In this document: piece after piece, positions 51,566 to 59,303 of the stretch | Layout: the number at the start of each line of letters is the position of its first letter | Position numbering within the stretch: position 1 is the stretch's first letter | DNA from: Actinacidiphila sp965342175 | GTDB lineage: Bacteria; Actinomycetota; Actinomycetes; Streptomycetales; Streptomycetaceae | DNA length: 64,000 nucleotides | Reading direction: 5' to 3' | NCBI RefSeq assembly: GCF_965342175.1 | Contig: NZ_CBDRBL010000001.1 | Coordinates: 134,425-198,424, forward strand | Made by a program: the position numbers and the translations under genes | The notes under the pieces: generated by a model | Told to the model about the DNA's origin: nothing | Database searches by the model: none | Seen by the model: only the letters and a program-made list of their open reading frames with translations

Positions 51566-52495
51566 ATGGCCGCTCTGCGATGGCTCACCCCCCGTAAGCG
51601 CTCCGCCACCGAGCGCAGCGTGCTGGCCGGCGAGGCCGCGGCGGAGGCCGCGCTCGCGGCCCCCGCGTCAGCCGCGGGAAGGAAGGACGACCGGGCGGGC
51701 GCGCCCGCGTTCCCGGTGGCGGGCGATCCGCACGCCGCCGCCTTCTTCGACCTGGACAACACCGTGATGCAGGGCGCCGCGATCTTCCACTTCGGACGCG
51801 GCCTGTACAAACGGAAGTTCTTCCGCAGCCGCGACCTCGCGCGCTTCGCCTGGCAGCAGGCGTACTTCCGGATCGCGGGCTCCGAGGACCCCGAGCACAT
51901 GCAGGAGGTGCGGGAGAGCGCGCTGTCGATCATCAAGGGGCACCGCGTCGAGGAACTGATGTCCATCGGCGAGGAGATCTACGACGAGTACATGGCCGAC
52001 AAGATCTGGCCCGGCACCCGCGCGCTCGCCCAGGCACACCTCGACGCCGGCCAGCGGGTCTGGCTGGTGACGGCGGCCCCGGTGGAGACCGCGAGCATCA
52101 TCGCCCGCAGGCTCGGCCTCACCGGCGCCCTCGGCACCGTCGCCGAGCACGTCGACGGCCGCTACACCGGCCGGCTGGTCGGCGAGCCGCTGCACGGCCC
52201 CTCCAAGGCCGAGGCCGTCAAGGCGCTCGCCGCGGCGGAGGGACTCGAACTCTCGCGCTGCGCGGCGTACAGCGACTCGTCGAACGACATTCCGATGCTG
52301 TCGCTCGTCGGACATCCATATGCGATCAATCCTGATACGCGTCTGCGCAAGCACGCACGCGAAAGGGGCTGGCGGCTGCGCGACTACCGCACCGGCCGCA
52401 AGGCGGCCAAGATCGGCATCCCCGCGGCCGCGGGCGTGGGCGCAGTGGCGGGCGGCGCGGCCGCCGCGATGGCCCTGCAGCGCCGCCGCCGCTAG
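51566..52495 (+). CDS. HAD-IB family phosphatase with C-terminal membrane anchor
   Basis: A 309-residue HAD-IB (SerB-like) hydrolase. AAFFDLDNTVMQGAAI (motif I), WLVTAAPVE (motif II), GPSKAEAVKAL (motif III) and AYSDSSNDIPMLSLVG (motif IV). Family enzymes are phosphoserine or phospholipid phosphatases. The last ~25 residues (IGIPAAAGVGAVAGGAAAAM + Arg tail) form a membrane helix, suggesting a lipid-phosphate or membrane-near substrate. It precedes bldN. Confidence 0.9.
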   Translation: MAALRWLTPRKRSATERSVLAGEAAAEAALAAPASAAGRKDDRAGAPAFPVAGDPHAAAFFDLDNTVMQGAAIFHFGRGLYKRKFFRSRDLARFAWQQAYFRIAGSEDPEHMQEVRESALSIIKGHRVEELMSIGEEIYDEYMADKIWPGTRALAQAHLDAGQRVWLVTAAPVETASIIARRLGLTGALGTVAEHVDGRYTGRLVGEPLHGPSKAEAVKALAAAEGLELSRCAAYSDSSNDIPMLSLVGHPYAINPDTRLRKHARERGWRLRDYRTGRKAAKIGIPAAAGVGAVAGGAAAAMALQRRRR

Positions 52496-52802
52496 GGACG
52501 CGGGCGACACGCCCGGACCCCCCGCCGACGTCCCGCCGGTTCACGGTCAGCCACACAACCACAACACGCTCTCCACGCGACCATTTCACGACGGTATGTG
52601 GTCAACATCGGTTCGACGTTCGATAATTACTCGATCATCATTCCGCCAGAGAGTGGGCGGAACCGACGATTTCAGCAACTCGGTGTAGCACCGCCTGTAC
52701 GAAGCGTTATTCTCCTCAGACGCAAGCCGGTACCCACACGTCGCCACGACGGGTGAACGGTTCCGAACTGCACGTGATGGAAGTTCTGCCTCTGGGAGTC
52801 CC
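52496..52802 (+). promoter_or_regulatory. bldN upstream region
   Basis: 307 bp without a gene. AT-rich at 52590-52650. A perfect inverted repeat TTCCGCC-N8-GGCGGAA (52641-52662) and the dyad TCGA-N7-TCGA (from 52609) are candidate operators. bldN is a known BldD target in S. coelicolor; a partial BldD-like box (ACTCGGTGT, 52678-52686) is weak. Promoter hexamers could not be assigned. Confidence 0.45.
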
Positions 52803-53597
52803 GTGTACCCACACACCGGGGTTGACGCCTCTGGCCTGGCTACGCTGCGCGCACTGGTGGCTGAGCACCTGCTGCGCGTCGTCCCCGCGTACGCCGTGCC
52901 CGTCCCCGCACTCGCCACAGCGGCAGCGCCCGCCGGCCGCGCCTACGCGCTCGCCGACGGCCGGGCCACGGTCGGCAGACGATCCCGCAACGCCCAGCAG
53001 GCCGACCGGTCCACGGGCGCCACCCCGCGCCGGCCGGCGGCCGACAGCGACAGCGGACGCATGATGGACCTGGTCGAACGCGCCCAGGCCGGAGAGACCG
53101 AGGCCTTCGGGCGGCTGTACGACCACTACTCCGACACGGTCTACCGCTACATCTACTACCGCGTGGGGGGCAAGGCCACCGCCGAGGACCTGACCAGCGA
53201 GACCTTCCTGCGCGCCCTGCGCCGCATCGGCACCTTCACCTGGCAGGGCCGCGACTTCGGCGCCTGGCTGGTCACCATCGCCCGCAACCTGGTGGCCGAC
53301 CACTTCAAGTCCAGCCGGTTCCGGCTGGAGGTGACCACCGGGGAGATGCTCGACGCCAACGAGGTCGAGCCCAGCCCGGAGGACTGCGTCCTGGAGGCGC
53401 TGTCCAACGAGTCGCTGCTGCGGGCCGTCCGCAAGCTCAACCCCCAGCAGCAGGAGTGCGTGACGCTGCGCTTCCTGCAGGGGCTGTCGGTCGCCGAGAC
53501 GGCCCGCATCATGGGCAAGAACGAAGGCGCGATCAAGACCCTGCAGTACCGGGCCGTACGGACCCTCGCCCGACTGCTCCCCGACGACGCGCGATGA
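52803..53597 (+). CDS. bldN: ECF sigma factor BldN, synthesised as a pro-protein
   Basis: A 264-residue ECF sigma factor. Residues 1-86 are an Ala/Arg-rich extension with no sigma homology; sigma region 2 begins at MMDLVERAQ (M87) and includes YDHYSDTVYRYIYYRVGGKA; region 4 has LNPQQQECVTLRFLQGLSVA. S. coelicolor BldN/S. griseus AdsA is known to carry such an 86-residue pro-sequence that is removed. It drives chaplin and rodlin genes in aerial growth. GTG start, GGGAG 4 nt upstream. Followed by rsbN. Confidence 0.92.
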   Translation: MYPHTGVDASGLATLRALVAEHLLRVVPAYAVPVPALATAAAPAGRAYALADGRATVGRRSRNAQQADRSTGATPRRPAADSDSGRMMDLVERAQAGETEAFGRLYDHYSDTVYRYIYYRVGGKATAEDLTSETFLRALRRIGTFTWQGRDFGAWLVTIARNLVADHFKSSRFRLEVTTGEMLDANEVEPSPEDCVLEALSNESLLRAVRKLNPQQQECVTLRFLQGLSVAETARIMGKNEGAIKTLQYRAVRTLARLLPDDAR

Positions 53598-53654
53598 GCG
53601 CGATGGATGGATCTTCACCTTGCGACTGCCTCCACGGTCCGATCATCATGACTG

Positions 53655-53683
53655 CGTAACCCAACTCGGGCGGCACTCGTTGC
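53655..53683 (+). promoter_or_regulatory. BldN-type promoter of rsbN
   Basis: CGTAAC (53655-53660), 17-bp spacer, CGTTGC (53678-53683). This is close to the published BldN consensus CGTAAC-N16-CGTTGA, one base off in spacer and hexamer. It lies 131 nt upstream of the rsbN start and implies that BldN switches on its own anti-sigma gene. Confidence 0.65.
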
Positions 53684-53813
53684 ATCACATGCGGACCCCC
53701 CAATGCCGTGCCCTGCCCGCTTCCGATCACTCGATCGAGTGGAAAGGCTCAAGGTGCACAACCTTGAAGGCACGTGGGGGAGTCGAGGTGGATGACGAGA
53801 GGAGGTGCCGCCC

Positions 53814-55037
53814 GTGATCGCGAATCCAACGGCGCACCGGCGGGCTAACGCCTTCGCCGACGCCCTCGAGGGCGAAGGCCCCCAGACGGACGCCGGCGTA
53901 CAGCACGGCGCCCATGCCGCGGACCGGCATGCGGATCCGGACCAGGACACGTTCCTGGCCCTGGCGGGCGCCCTGCGGGACGTGCCGCGTCCGACACTGG
54001 ACCCGGAGACCAAGACCGTCCAACGTGCGCAGTTGATCGCCGCCATGGAGGCCGCGCTCGCCGACGGCACACTGACGGTTCCCGTACAGCGCGACGGCGG
54101 CCGCGGTGCGCACCGCGCCGGCGACCGCGGCAACGGCCGGCCGAAGCCGCGTTCCGCGTGGTCGCGCAGGCTCGCCGCAGGCGGTCTGTCCGTCGGCGTC
54201 GCGGCCGGCGCCCTCGGCGGCGTCGCCGCCGCGAGCACGGACGCGCTGCCCGGCGACACCCTCTACGGCCTCAAACGAGGCATGGAGGACATGCGCCTCA
54301 ACCTCGCCGACGACGACGCCGACCGCGGCAAGGTCTACCTCGACCTCGCCTCCACCCGGCTCCAGGAGGCCCGCCGCCTCATGGAACGCGGCCGGGGCGG
54401 CGAGCTCGACGACGAGTCCCTGGGCGAGATCCGCAGGGCGCTGTCGGGGATGCAGGAGGAGGCCTCCGAGGGCCACCGGCTGCTCGCCGCCGCGTACCGC
54501 AAGGACGGTTCGCTGCGGCCGATCGAGACGCTCTCCGCGTTCTCCAGCAACCACCGCAAGGGCTGGACCGAGTTGCGCGACCGGCTTCCCTCCCGGCTCG
54601 ACGACGTGGGCAACAAGGTCACCTCCGTCTTCGACGCCATAGAGGACGAAGTGGCGCCGCTGCAGCGGCTGTTGCCGCCCGAGACCGGCGCCGGCCACAG
54701 TGTCGACCGCGGAGTGCCGGGCAGCGTCAACCGCTCCGCGAGCGGCACCCGGGCTGCCCCGTCGCCCTCGGCCGACGGCTCGATGAGCGGTTCGCCCGAC
54801 GAGCACGCACGCGCCAAGGCCAGCCCGTCGGCATCCGGCAGCGCGGACACCGGCCTCATCGCAGGCACGGGCGATCTGCTCGGCCCCACACCGAGCAGTG
54901 GCTCGCCGGAAGGCACCACCCCCCACCAGCCGTCGGTCACCCTCCCGCCGCTGCTGCCCGGACTCCTGCCGGGCCTCGGTCTCAGCGCCGAGAACGACCG
55001 GAGCGACAGCGACGACAGGGACGACAGGGACGACTGA
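53814..55037 (+). CDS. rsbN: Anti-sigma factor RsbN (DUF5667)
   Basis: A 407-residue membrane protein. The N-terminal ~110 residues (HRRANAFADALEGEG ... LDPETKTVQRAQLIAAME) form the BldN-binding part; one membrane helix (LAAGGLSVGVAAGALGGVAA, near residue 130) follows, then DALPGDTLYGLKRGMEDMRL, the DUF5667 signature, and a Ser/Pro-rich exterior with an Asp/Arg tail. It sequesters BldN at the membrane. GTG with AGGAGGTG 6 nt upstream. Directly downstream of bldN with its own BldN-type promoter. Confidence 0.92.
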   Translation: MIANPTAHRRANAFADALEGEGPQTDAGVQHGAHAADRHADPDQDTFLALAGALRDVPRPTLDPETKTVQRAQLIAAMEAALADGTLTVPVQRDGGRGAHRAGDRGNGRPKPRSAWSRRLAAGGLSVGVAAGALGGVAAASTDALPGDTLYGLKRGMEDMRLNLADDDADRGKVYLDLASTRLQEARRLMERGRGGELDDESLGEIRRALSGMQEEASEGHRLLAAAYRKDGSLRPIETLSAFSSNHRKGWTELRDRLPSRLDDVGNKVTSVFDAIEDEVAPLQRLLPPETGAGHSVDRGVPGSVNRSASGTRAAPSPSADGSMSGSPDEHARAKASPSASGSADTGLIAGTGDLLGPTPSSGSPEGTTPHQPSVTLPPLLPGLLPGLGLSAENDRSDSDDRDDRDD

Positions 55038-55048
55038 GCAGGCTCGAC

Positions 55049-55089
55049 ACGGCGGTGGGCCCGGGTGTCATGCCCCGGCCCACCGCCGT
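55049..55089. terminator. Convergent terminator, rsbN / acyltransferase
   Basis: ACGGCGGTGGGCC (55049-55061) pairs perfectly with GGCCCACCGCCGT (55077-55089): 13 bp. Confidence 0.85.
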
Positions 55090-55140
55090 ATCCGGCTTCA
55101 TCGGGCCGCTCGCGCACGACACGGCCTGGTCAGGAACCGG

Positions 55141-56328
55141 CTAGAAGAACACCGAGCGCCGCTGCACCAGCAGCTTGTACAGGGTGTGCTGGATGGTCTC
55201 CCGCACCTGGTCGGTCAGGTTGAAGACCAGCATCGGGTCCTCCGCCGCCTCCGGCGCATACCCGTCCGTCGGGATCGGCTCCCCGAACTGGATCGTCCAC
55301 TTCGTCGGCAGGGGCACCATGCCCAGCGGTCCCAGCCACGGGAACGTGGGGGTCATCGGAAAGTACGGGAAGCCCAGCAGCCGGGCCAGCGTCTGCGCGT
55401 TGCCGATCATGGGATAGATCTCCTCCGCGCCCACGATGGAGCACGGGACGATCGGCACCCCGGTCCGGAGCGCGGTCGCGACGAAACCGCCCCGCCCGAA
55501 GCGCTGCAGCTTGTAGCGCTCGGAGAAGGGCTTGCCCAGCCCCTTGAAGCCCTCGGGCATCACACCGACGACCTCACCGCGCTCCAGCAGCAGCTGGGCG
55601 TCCTCGGCGCAGGCCAGGGTGTGCCCCGCCTTGCGGGCCAGCTCGTTGACCAGCGGCAGCACGAACACCAGGTCCGCCGCCAGCAGCCGCAGGTGCCGCC
55701 CCGCGGGGTGGTGGTCGTGGACGGCGACCTGCATCATCAGCCCGTCCATCGGCAGCGTCCCGGAGTGGTTGGCCACCACCAGGGCGCCGCCCTCGGCCGG
55801 GATGTTCTCGACGCCCTTCACCTCGACCCGGAAGTACGACTCGTACAAGGGCCGCAGCAGTGACATCAGGACCTGGTCGGTGAGCTCCTCGTCGTAGCCG
55901 AAGTCGTCGACCTCGTAGTCGCCGGTGATCCGGCGGCGCAGGAAGGCCAGCCCGTGCGCCACCCGGCGCTCCCAGGGCCCGCCCAGCAGCCGGTCCGCGG
56001 CCGCGCCCAGGGCAGCCGCCAGCGGGCTTCCCGGCATGCCGCCGGAGTGCCCCCCAGCGTCCGCCGAGGCGCTCTGCGCGCCCTTCGCCGCCCCACGGGC
56101 ACCTCCGGCACCGCGCGCGCCGGGATCGCCCCCGGAAGCCGTCACGGCGTCCTGCGCGCCCTCCTCCGCGCCCGCGTTCGCGGGCCGCTCCTCGCCCGGC
56201 AGCGCGGCCACCGCGCTCCCGGTGTCGCCACCCGCCTTGCCGCGGGCCGTGCCCCGCCCGCGCTGGCGCTGCGCTCCCCTGCGGGACCGCGAGTCCTCGT
56301 CGAACGGGATGACCTTGGCGTCCGCCAT
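55141..56328 (-). CDS. Lysophospholipid acyltransferase family protein
   Basis: A 395-residue protein. Residues 1-~105 are a low-complexity Gly/Ala/Arg stretch. The LPLAT domain has VVANHSGTLPMDGLM (the family H...D box, spaced as in the MGAT-like subgroup rather than HX4D) and VGVMPEGFKGLGKP in place of the FPEGTR box. It should acylate a lipid acceptor; the acceptor is unknown. ATG with GAGGAA 7 nt upstream. It starts 26 nt after the epimerase gene, as one operon. Confidence 0.88.
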   Translation of the reverse strand: MADAKVIPFDEDSRSRRGAQRQRGRGTARGKAGGDTGSAVAALPGEERPANAGAEEGAQDAVTASGGDPGARGAGGARGAAKGAQSASADAGGHSGGMPGSPLAAALGAAADRLLGGPWERRVAHGLAFLRRRITGDYEVDDFGYDEELTDQVLMSLLRPLYESYFRVEVKGVENIPAEGGALVVANHSGTLPMDGLMMQVAVHDHHPAGRHLRLLAADLVFVLPLVNELARKAGHTLACAEDAQLLLERGEVVGVMPEGFKGLGKPFSERYKLQRFGRGGFVATALRTGVPIVPCSIVGAEEIYPMIGNAQTLARLLGFPYFPMTPTFPWLGPLGMVPLPTKWTIQFGEPIPTDGYAPEAAEDPMLVFNLTDQVRETIQHTLYKLLVQRRSVFF

Positions 56329-56354
56329 GGTGCGGTTCCTCCTCGCAGCTGTGC

Positions 56355-57407
56355 TCACGAGCCCAGTCCTCGGGCTCCGCCCGCGGGGACCAGCGCGGCG
56401 AGCCGGTCGACCGCGTTCGCGAGCCGTTCGGGCGGCAGCAGCCCTGCGCCTCGGCCGCGGGCGAAGTCGGCGAAGGCCTCGGCGGTGGTGTACTTCGGGG
56501 TGAAGCCGAGCGTCTCGCGCATCTGTGTGGTGTCCACGACCCTGCCGTGGGTGAGCAGCCGGATCTGCTCGCGCGAGAAGTCGGTGACGCCGGCGGTGCG
56601 CAGCATCTGCCCCACCCATGTGACGGCGGGTAGCAGCACCGGCACCGTGGGCTTCCCCAGCCGTCGCGCGGTCTGCGAGAGCAGGAGTACCCCGTCACCG
56701 GCGATGTTGAACGTCCCGCTGTTGATCGTCCCGCTGCGCTCGTCGCGCAGGGCCAGCATCAGGACGTCGATGACGTCGTCCTCGTGGACGAACTGCAGCC
56801 GCGGGTCGTAGCCGAGGACGGTGGGCAGCACCGGCAGCGCGAAGTACTCGGCAAGCGGCGTGTCGGCCCGCGGGCCCAGGATGTTGGCGAACCGCAGAAC
56901 CGACACGGCGACGTCCGGCCGCCGCCGCGCGAAGCCGCGCACATACCCCTCGACTTCGACGGCGTCCTTGGCGAAGCCACCGCCGGGCAGCGACTTGGGC
57001 GGCATGGTCTCGGTGAAGACCGCCGGATCGCGGGGCGCGGAACCGTACACGCTCGTCGTGGACTTCACCACCAGGCGGCGCACCGTCGGGGCCTTCTGGC
57101 AGGCGCCCAGCAGCTGCATCGTGCCGATGACATTGGTCTCCTTGACCGCCGCCCGGCTGCCGCGGCCGGGCAGCGTGCCGCTGACGTCCATGTGGACCAC
57201 CGTGTCCACCGACTGCTCCGCCAGCACCTTCGCGATCATCGGATGCCGGATGTCGGCACGGACGAACTCCGCGCCGCCCAGGGAGTGCGAGGGCGGCAGC
57301 GTGTCGACCGCGACCACCCGGTCGACGTCGGGGTCACGCATGACACGCCGTACCAGCCGGCCGCCGAGCTGGCGGGCGACTCCGGTCACCAGCACCACTT
57401 TGCCCAC
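56355..57407 (-). CDS. NAD-dependent epimerase/dehydratase family protein
   Basis: A 350-residue extended-SDR protein. Nucleotide motif GKVVLVTGVARQLGGRLVRR, HMDVSG, TNVIGTMQLLGACQ and a VVKSTTSVYGSAPRDP active-site strand; the usual Y-x3-K is not evident downstream, so catalysis is uncertain. It might act on a nucleotide sugar or lipid. GTG start with GAAGG 8 nt upstream. Operon with the acyltransferase; likely a shared lipid or envelope role. Confidence 0.88.
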   Translation of the reverse strand: MGKVVLVTGVARQLGGRLVRRVMRDPDVDRVVAVDTLPPSHSLGGAEFVRADIRHPMIAKVLAEQSVDTVVHMDVSGTLPGRGSRAAVKETNVIGTMQLLGACQKAPTVRRLVVKSTTSVYGSAPRDPAVFTETMPPKSLPGGGFAKDAVEVEGYVRGFARRRPDVAVSVLRFANILGPRADTPLAEYFALPVLPTVLGYDPRLQFVHEDDVIDVLMLALRDERSGTINSGTFNIAGDGVLLLSQTARRLGKPTVPVLLPAVTWVGQMLRTAGVTDFSREQIRLLTHGRVVDTTQMRETLGFTPKYTTAEAFADFARGRGAGLLPPERLANAVDRLAALVPAGGARGLGS

Positions 57408-57530
57408 GATCAGCGCCTTCCCTCGGACCGCATGTACGCACCGTATCGGTTGGCCGTTGCGTTGTGATGACGCTGGTACGCGGGAGCACCGCCGGGAAGG
57501 GGCCCGGCCCGGCGGTCCCCGGAAACGCCG

Positions 57531-57571
57531 CTGCCCTCCCGCCCCCACGGTCGGTGGGGTCAGGAGGGCAG
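57531..57571 (-). terminator. Double-stem terminator after the 32-residue gene
   Basis: CTGCCCTCC (57531-57539) pairs with GGAGGGCAG (57563-57571); inside, CCCCAC and GTGGGG form a second stem. Confidence 0.75.
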
Positions 57572-57593
57572 TGAAGTGCGACGCGCAGCCCGC

Positions 57594-57692
57594 TTACTTC
57601 TTGTTGCGACGCTGCACACGCGTACGCTTCAGCAGCTTGCGGTGCTTCTTCTTGGCCATACGCTTGCGCCGCTTCTTGATGACAGAGCCCAC
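57594..57692 (-). CDS. AURKAIP1/COX24-domain basic mini-protein
   Basis: A 32-residue protein, GTG start: VGSVIKKRRKRMAKKKHRKL then LKRTRVQRRNKK. It is almost entirely basic and matches the AURKAIP1/COX24 (ribosome-associated, bS22-like) domain, conserved in actinobacteria. In mycobacteria the equivalent sits in the 30S subunit. GAGGG lies 6 nt upstream of the GTG. It is easily missed because of its length. Confidence 0.9.
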   Translation of the reverse strand: MGSVIKKRRKRMAKKKHRKLLKRTRVQRRNKK

Positions 57693-57800
57693 GACTACCC
57701 TCGCTTCGGAATCACTCGGTGCGGGGCGTCCGAGCCCACACGACCTACGTCGGCACAGCCTACCCGTCCGCAAGCGCCGAGCAGAAACCGAGGCCGGTCG

Positions 57801-58013
57801 TCAGGCGGTTTCCCCCACCCCCACGTAGGACTCACGAAGATAGTCATGGACGGCCTGCTCCGGTACCCGGAAGGACCTCCCCACCCGGATCGCCGGCAGA
57901 TGACCGCTGTGCACCAGCCGGTACACGGTCATCTTGGACACTCGCATCACCGCGGCGACCTCTGCCACGGTCAGGAACACGACCTCGTTGAGAGGCCTCT
58001 CGCTAGAAGCCAT
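57801..58013 (-). CDS. bdtA: Excisionase-type HTH regulator BdtA
   Basis: A 70-residue single-domain winged HTH: VVFLTVAEVAAVMRVSKMTV, YRLVHSGHLPAIRVGRSFRV. It matches in sequence type and in position (downstream in the bldN-rsbN region, next to the 32-residue gene) S. coelicolor SCO3328, which I recall as bdtA, a BldD target. Likely a DNA-binding developmental regulator. The name rests on memory of synteny. A TGACAC half-box like that of BldD overlaps the start codon (58012-58021). Confidence 0.8.
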   Translation of the reverse strand: MASSERPLNEVVFLTVAEVAAVMRVSKMTVYRLVHSGHLPAIRVGRSFRVPEQAVHDYLRESYVGVGETA

Positions 58014-58141
58014 GACACACCTGAACCTTCCGCACATGACGGGCACCGGCTTCCCCTCCGGTGACTCCCTCTCGCACGTGCGCTCCTCCCCAGACTAGGT
58101 GCGGGTGATGCAAGTGGGGAAGAGGAGCAGCGATCGGTTGA

Positions 58142-58957
58142 CTACTGTGACAGACACGCTCGATTGAGTACATAGCGCGTCAGCGGCCGGTAGTGGTCGG
58201 ACCGCACGGCGTCATCAAGCGGAACCGCGACCGAGACCCTGCCCTCCGCCTCCGCGACGAAGACCGCCGGGTCGTCCGCGTCGGCCAGCCCGATGGCCTC
58301 GATGCCGAGCTGACCTGCTCCGCAGACCCAGCCGTGGTCCCCCACCACGAGGCTCGGCAGCGGCCCTGCGCCTCCAGCCGCGCCCGCCAGCGCGACCCGA
58401 ACCGGGAGCGGGGAGTGCGTGTGCACCGCCGGCGCTCCCATGGCCCCCTCGCCCGGCACGGACCGCACCGTCGCGACGCCCTCCGCGTACCAGAGGTTGT
58501 GGGTACGTAGACCGAATTGCGTCGTCATGTCGACACATCGGCCATGCGACGGGGTGAGAACGGGGCAGCCCGCCGCCGACAGGGCGGCCGCCAATCCGGC
58601 GTAGAACCCGAGCAGCCGGTGCGGATGACCCGTACCGATGAGAACGGGCTCCCTGCGCCGCGCGGCCTCCCCCAGCCGGACGGCGAAGGCCTCGAGCCCC
58701 GCGAGCGTCCGGTCCGGGTCGATCACCTCCTGCCCGCGGGTGTGCCCCGGGTCCGGCGACACCCCGCACCGCTCGGCCATCAGCCGCAGCAGGGCGGTCT
58801 GCGTCCACGGCCGCGCCGGGTCCAACCCCAGCGTCTGCCGCGGGTCCCCCGCCGCGAACAGCCGATAGCTGCGCAGGCTCTTCTCCCGCGGAGTCGCCAC
58901 GGCCCCCGCGATCCCCGCCTCCACCAGATGCGCACGCAGCGCGGCAGCAGTCACCAC
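58142..58957 (-). CDS. Phosphatase-like protein of unknown specificity
   Basis: A 271-residue protein. GTGHPHRLLGFYAGLAAAL, CVDMTTQFGLRTHNLWYAEG and LVVGDHGWVCGAGQLGIEAI are conserved-looking glycine- and histidine-rich loops; Streptomyces annotations call such proteins phosphatase. I cannot assign a catalytic family with confidence. Codon bias is normal. Upstream of bdtA on the same strand by 128 bp. Confidence 0.7.
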   Translation of the reverse strand: MVTAAALRAHLVEAGIAGAVATPREKSLRSYRLFAAGDPRQTLGLDPARPWTQTALLRLMAERCGVSPDPGHTRGQEVIDPDRTLAGLEAFAVRLGEAARRREPVLIGTGHPHRLLGFYAGLAAALSAAGCPVLTPSHGRCVDMTTQFGLRTHNLWYAEGVATVRSVPGEGAMGAPAVHTHSPLPVRVALAGAAGGAGPLPSLVVGDHGWVCGAGQLGIEAIGLADADDPAVFVAEAEGRVSVAVPLDDAVRSDHYRPLTRYVLNRACLSQ

Positions 58958-59303
58958 GCGCCGATGGTGGCCTCCCTTGCCCCCTCTCGTGCAGGAACGG
59001 GCCGGACATCACCCCTGGGTGCGGTCGTTCGGATCGCCACCCCCGCCCAGACGGCCCTCCAGGACCCCACGGCCCCAGCGAGGGGAAGAGGCCCCCGCGA
59101 CCGGCCGGCGTTTCGTGGCGGACGGCGAACGCACCCCGCCTCGTCGCCCTCGTCCGCCGGAGCGAGATTCGAGCGCGGCCTCGGAGAGCGGACTGACGCT
59201 GCGGACTGACGCTGCGGACTGACGCAGGGGTCCTCCTGCCGCGGCCCCTCATAGGATCAGTGAGACCGACCGACGTGCAGGCAGGTCCGCGGGGAGGCCA
59301 CTG
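58958..59303. other. Intergenic spacer, 346 bp, with tandem repeats
   Basis: No gene seen. It holds three 13-bp repeats (59188-59226), a TAGGAT hexamer (59252-59257) that may be the -10 of the amidohydrolase gene, and GGGGAGG (59291-59297), its ribosome site. Confidence 0.55.
59188..59226. repeat. Three tandem 13-bp repeats upstream of amidohydrolase
   Basis: GCGGACTGACGCT at 59188-59200 and 59201-59213, and GCGGACTGACGCA at 59214-59226. They end 25 bp before the putative -10. Confidence 0.85.

Noticed and set aside
52678..52686. BldD-like box ACTCGGTGT before bldN
   Set aside because: It misses the A/T at the centre and the outer T and A positions of the BldD consensus, so it is too weak to call.
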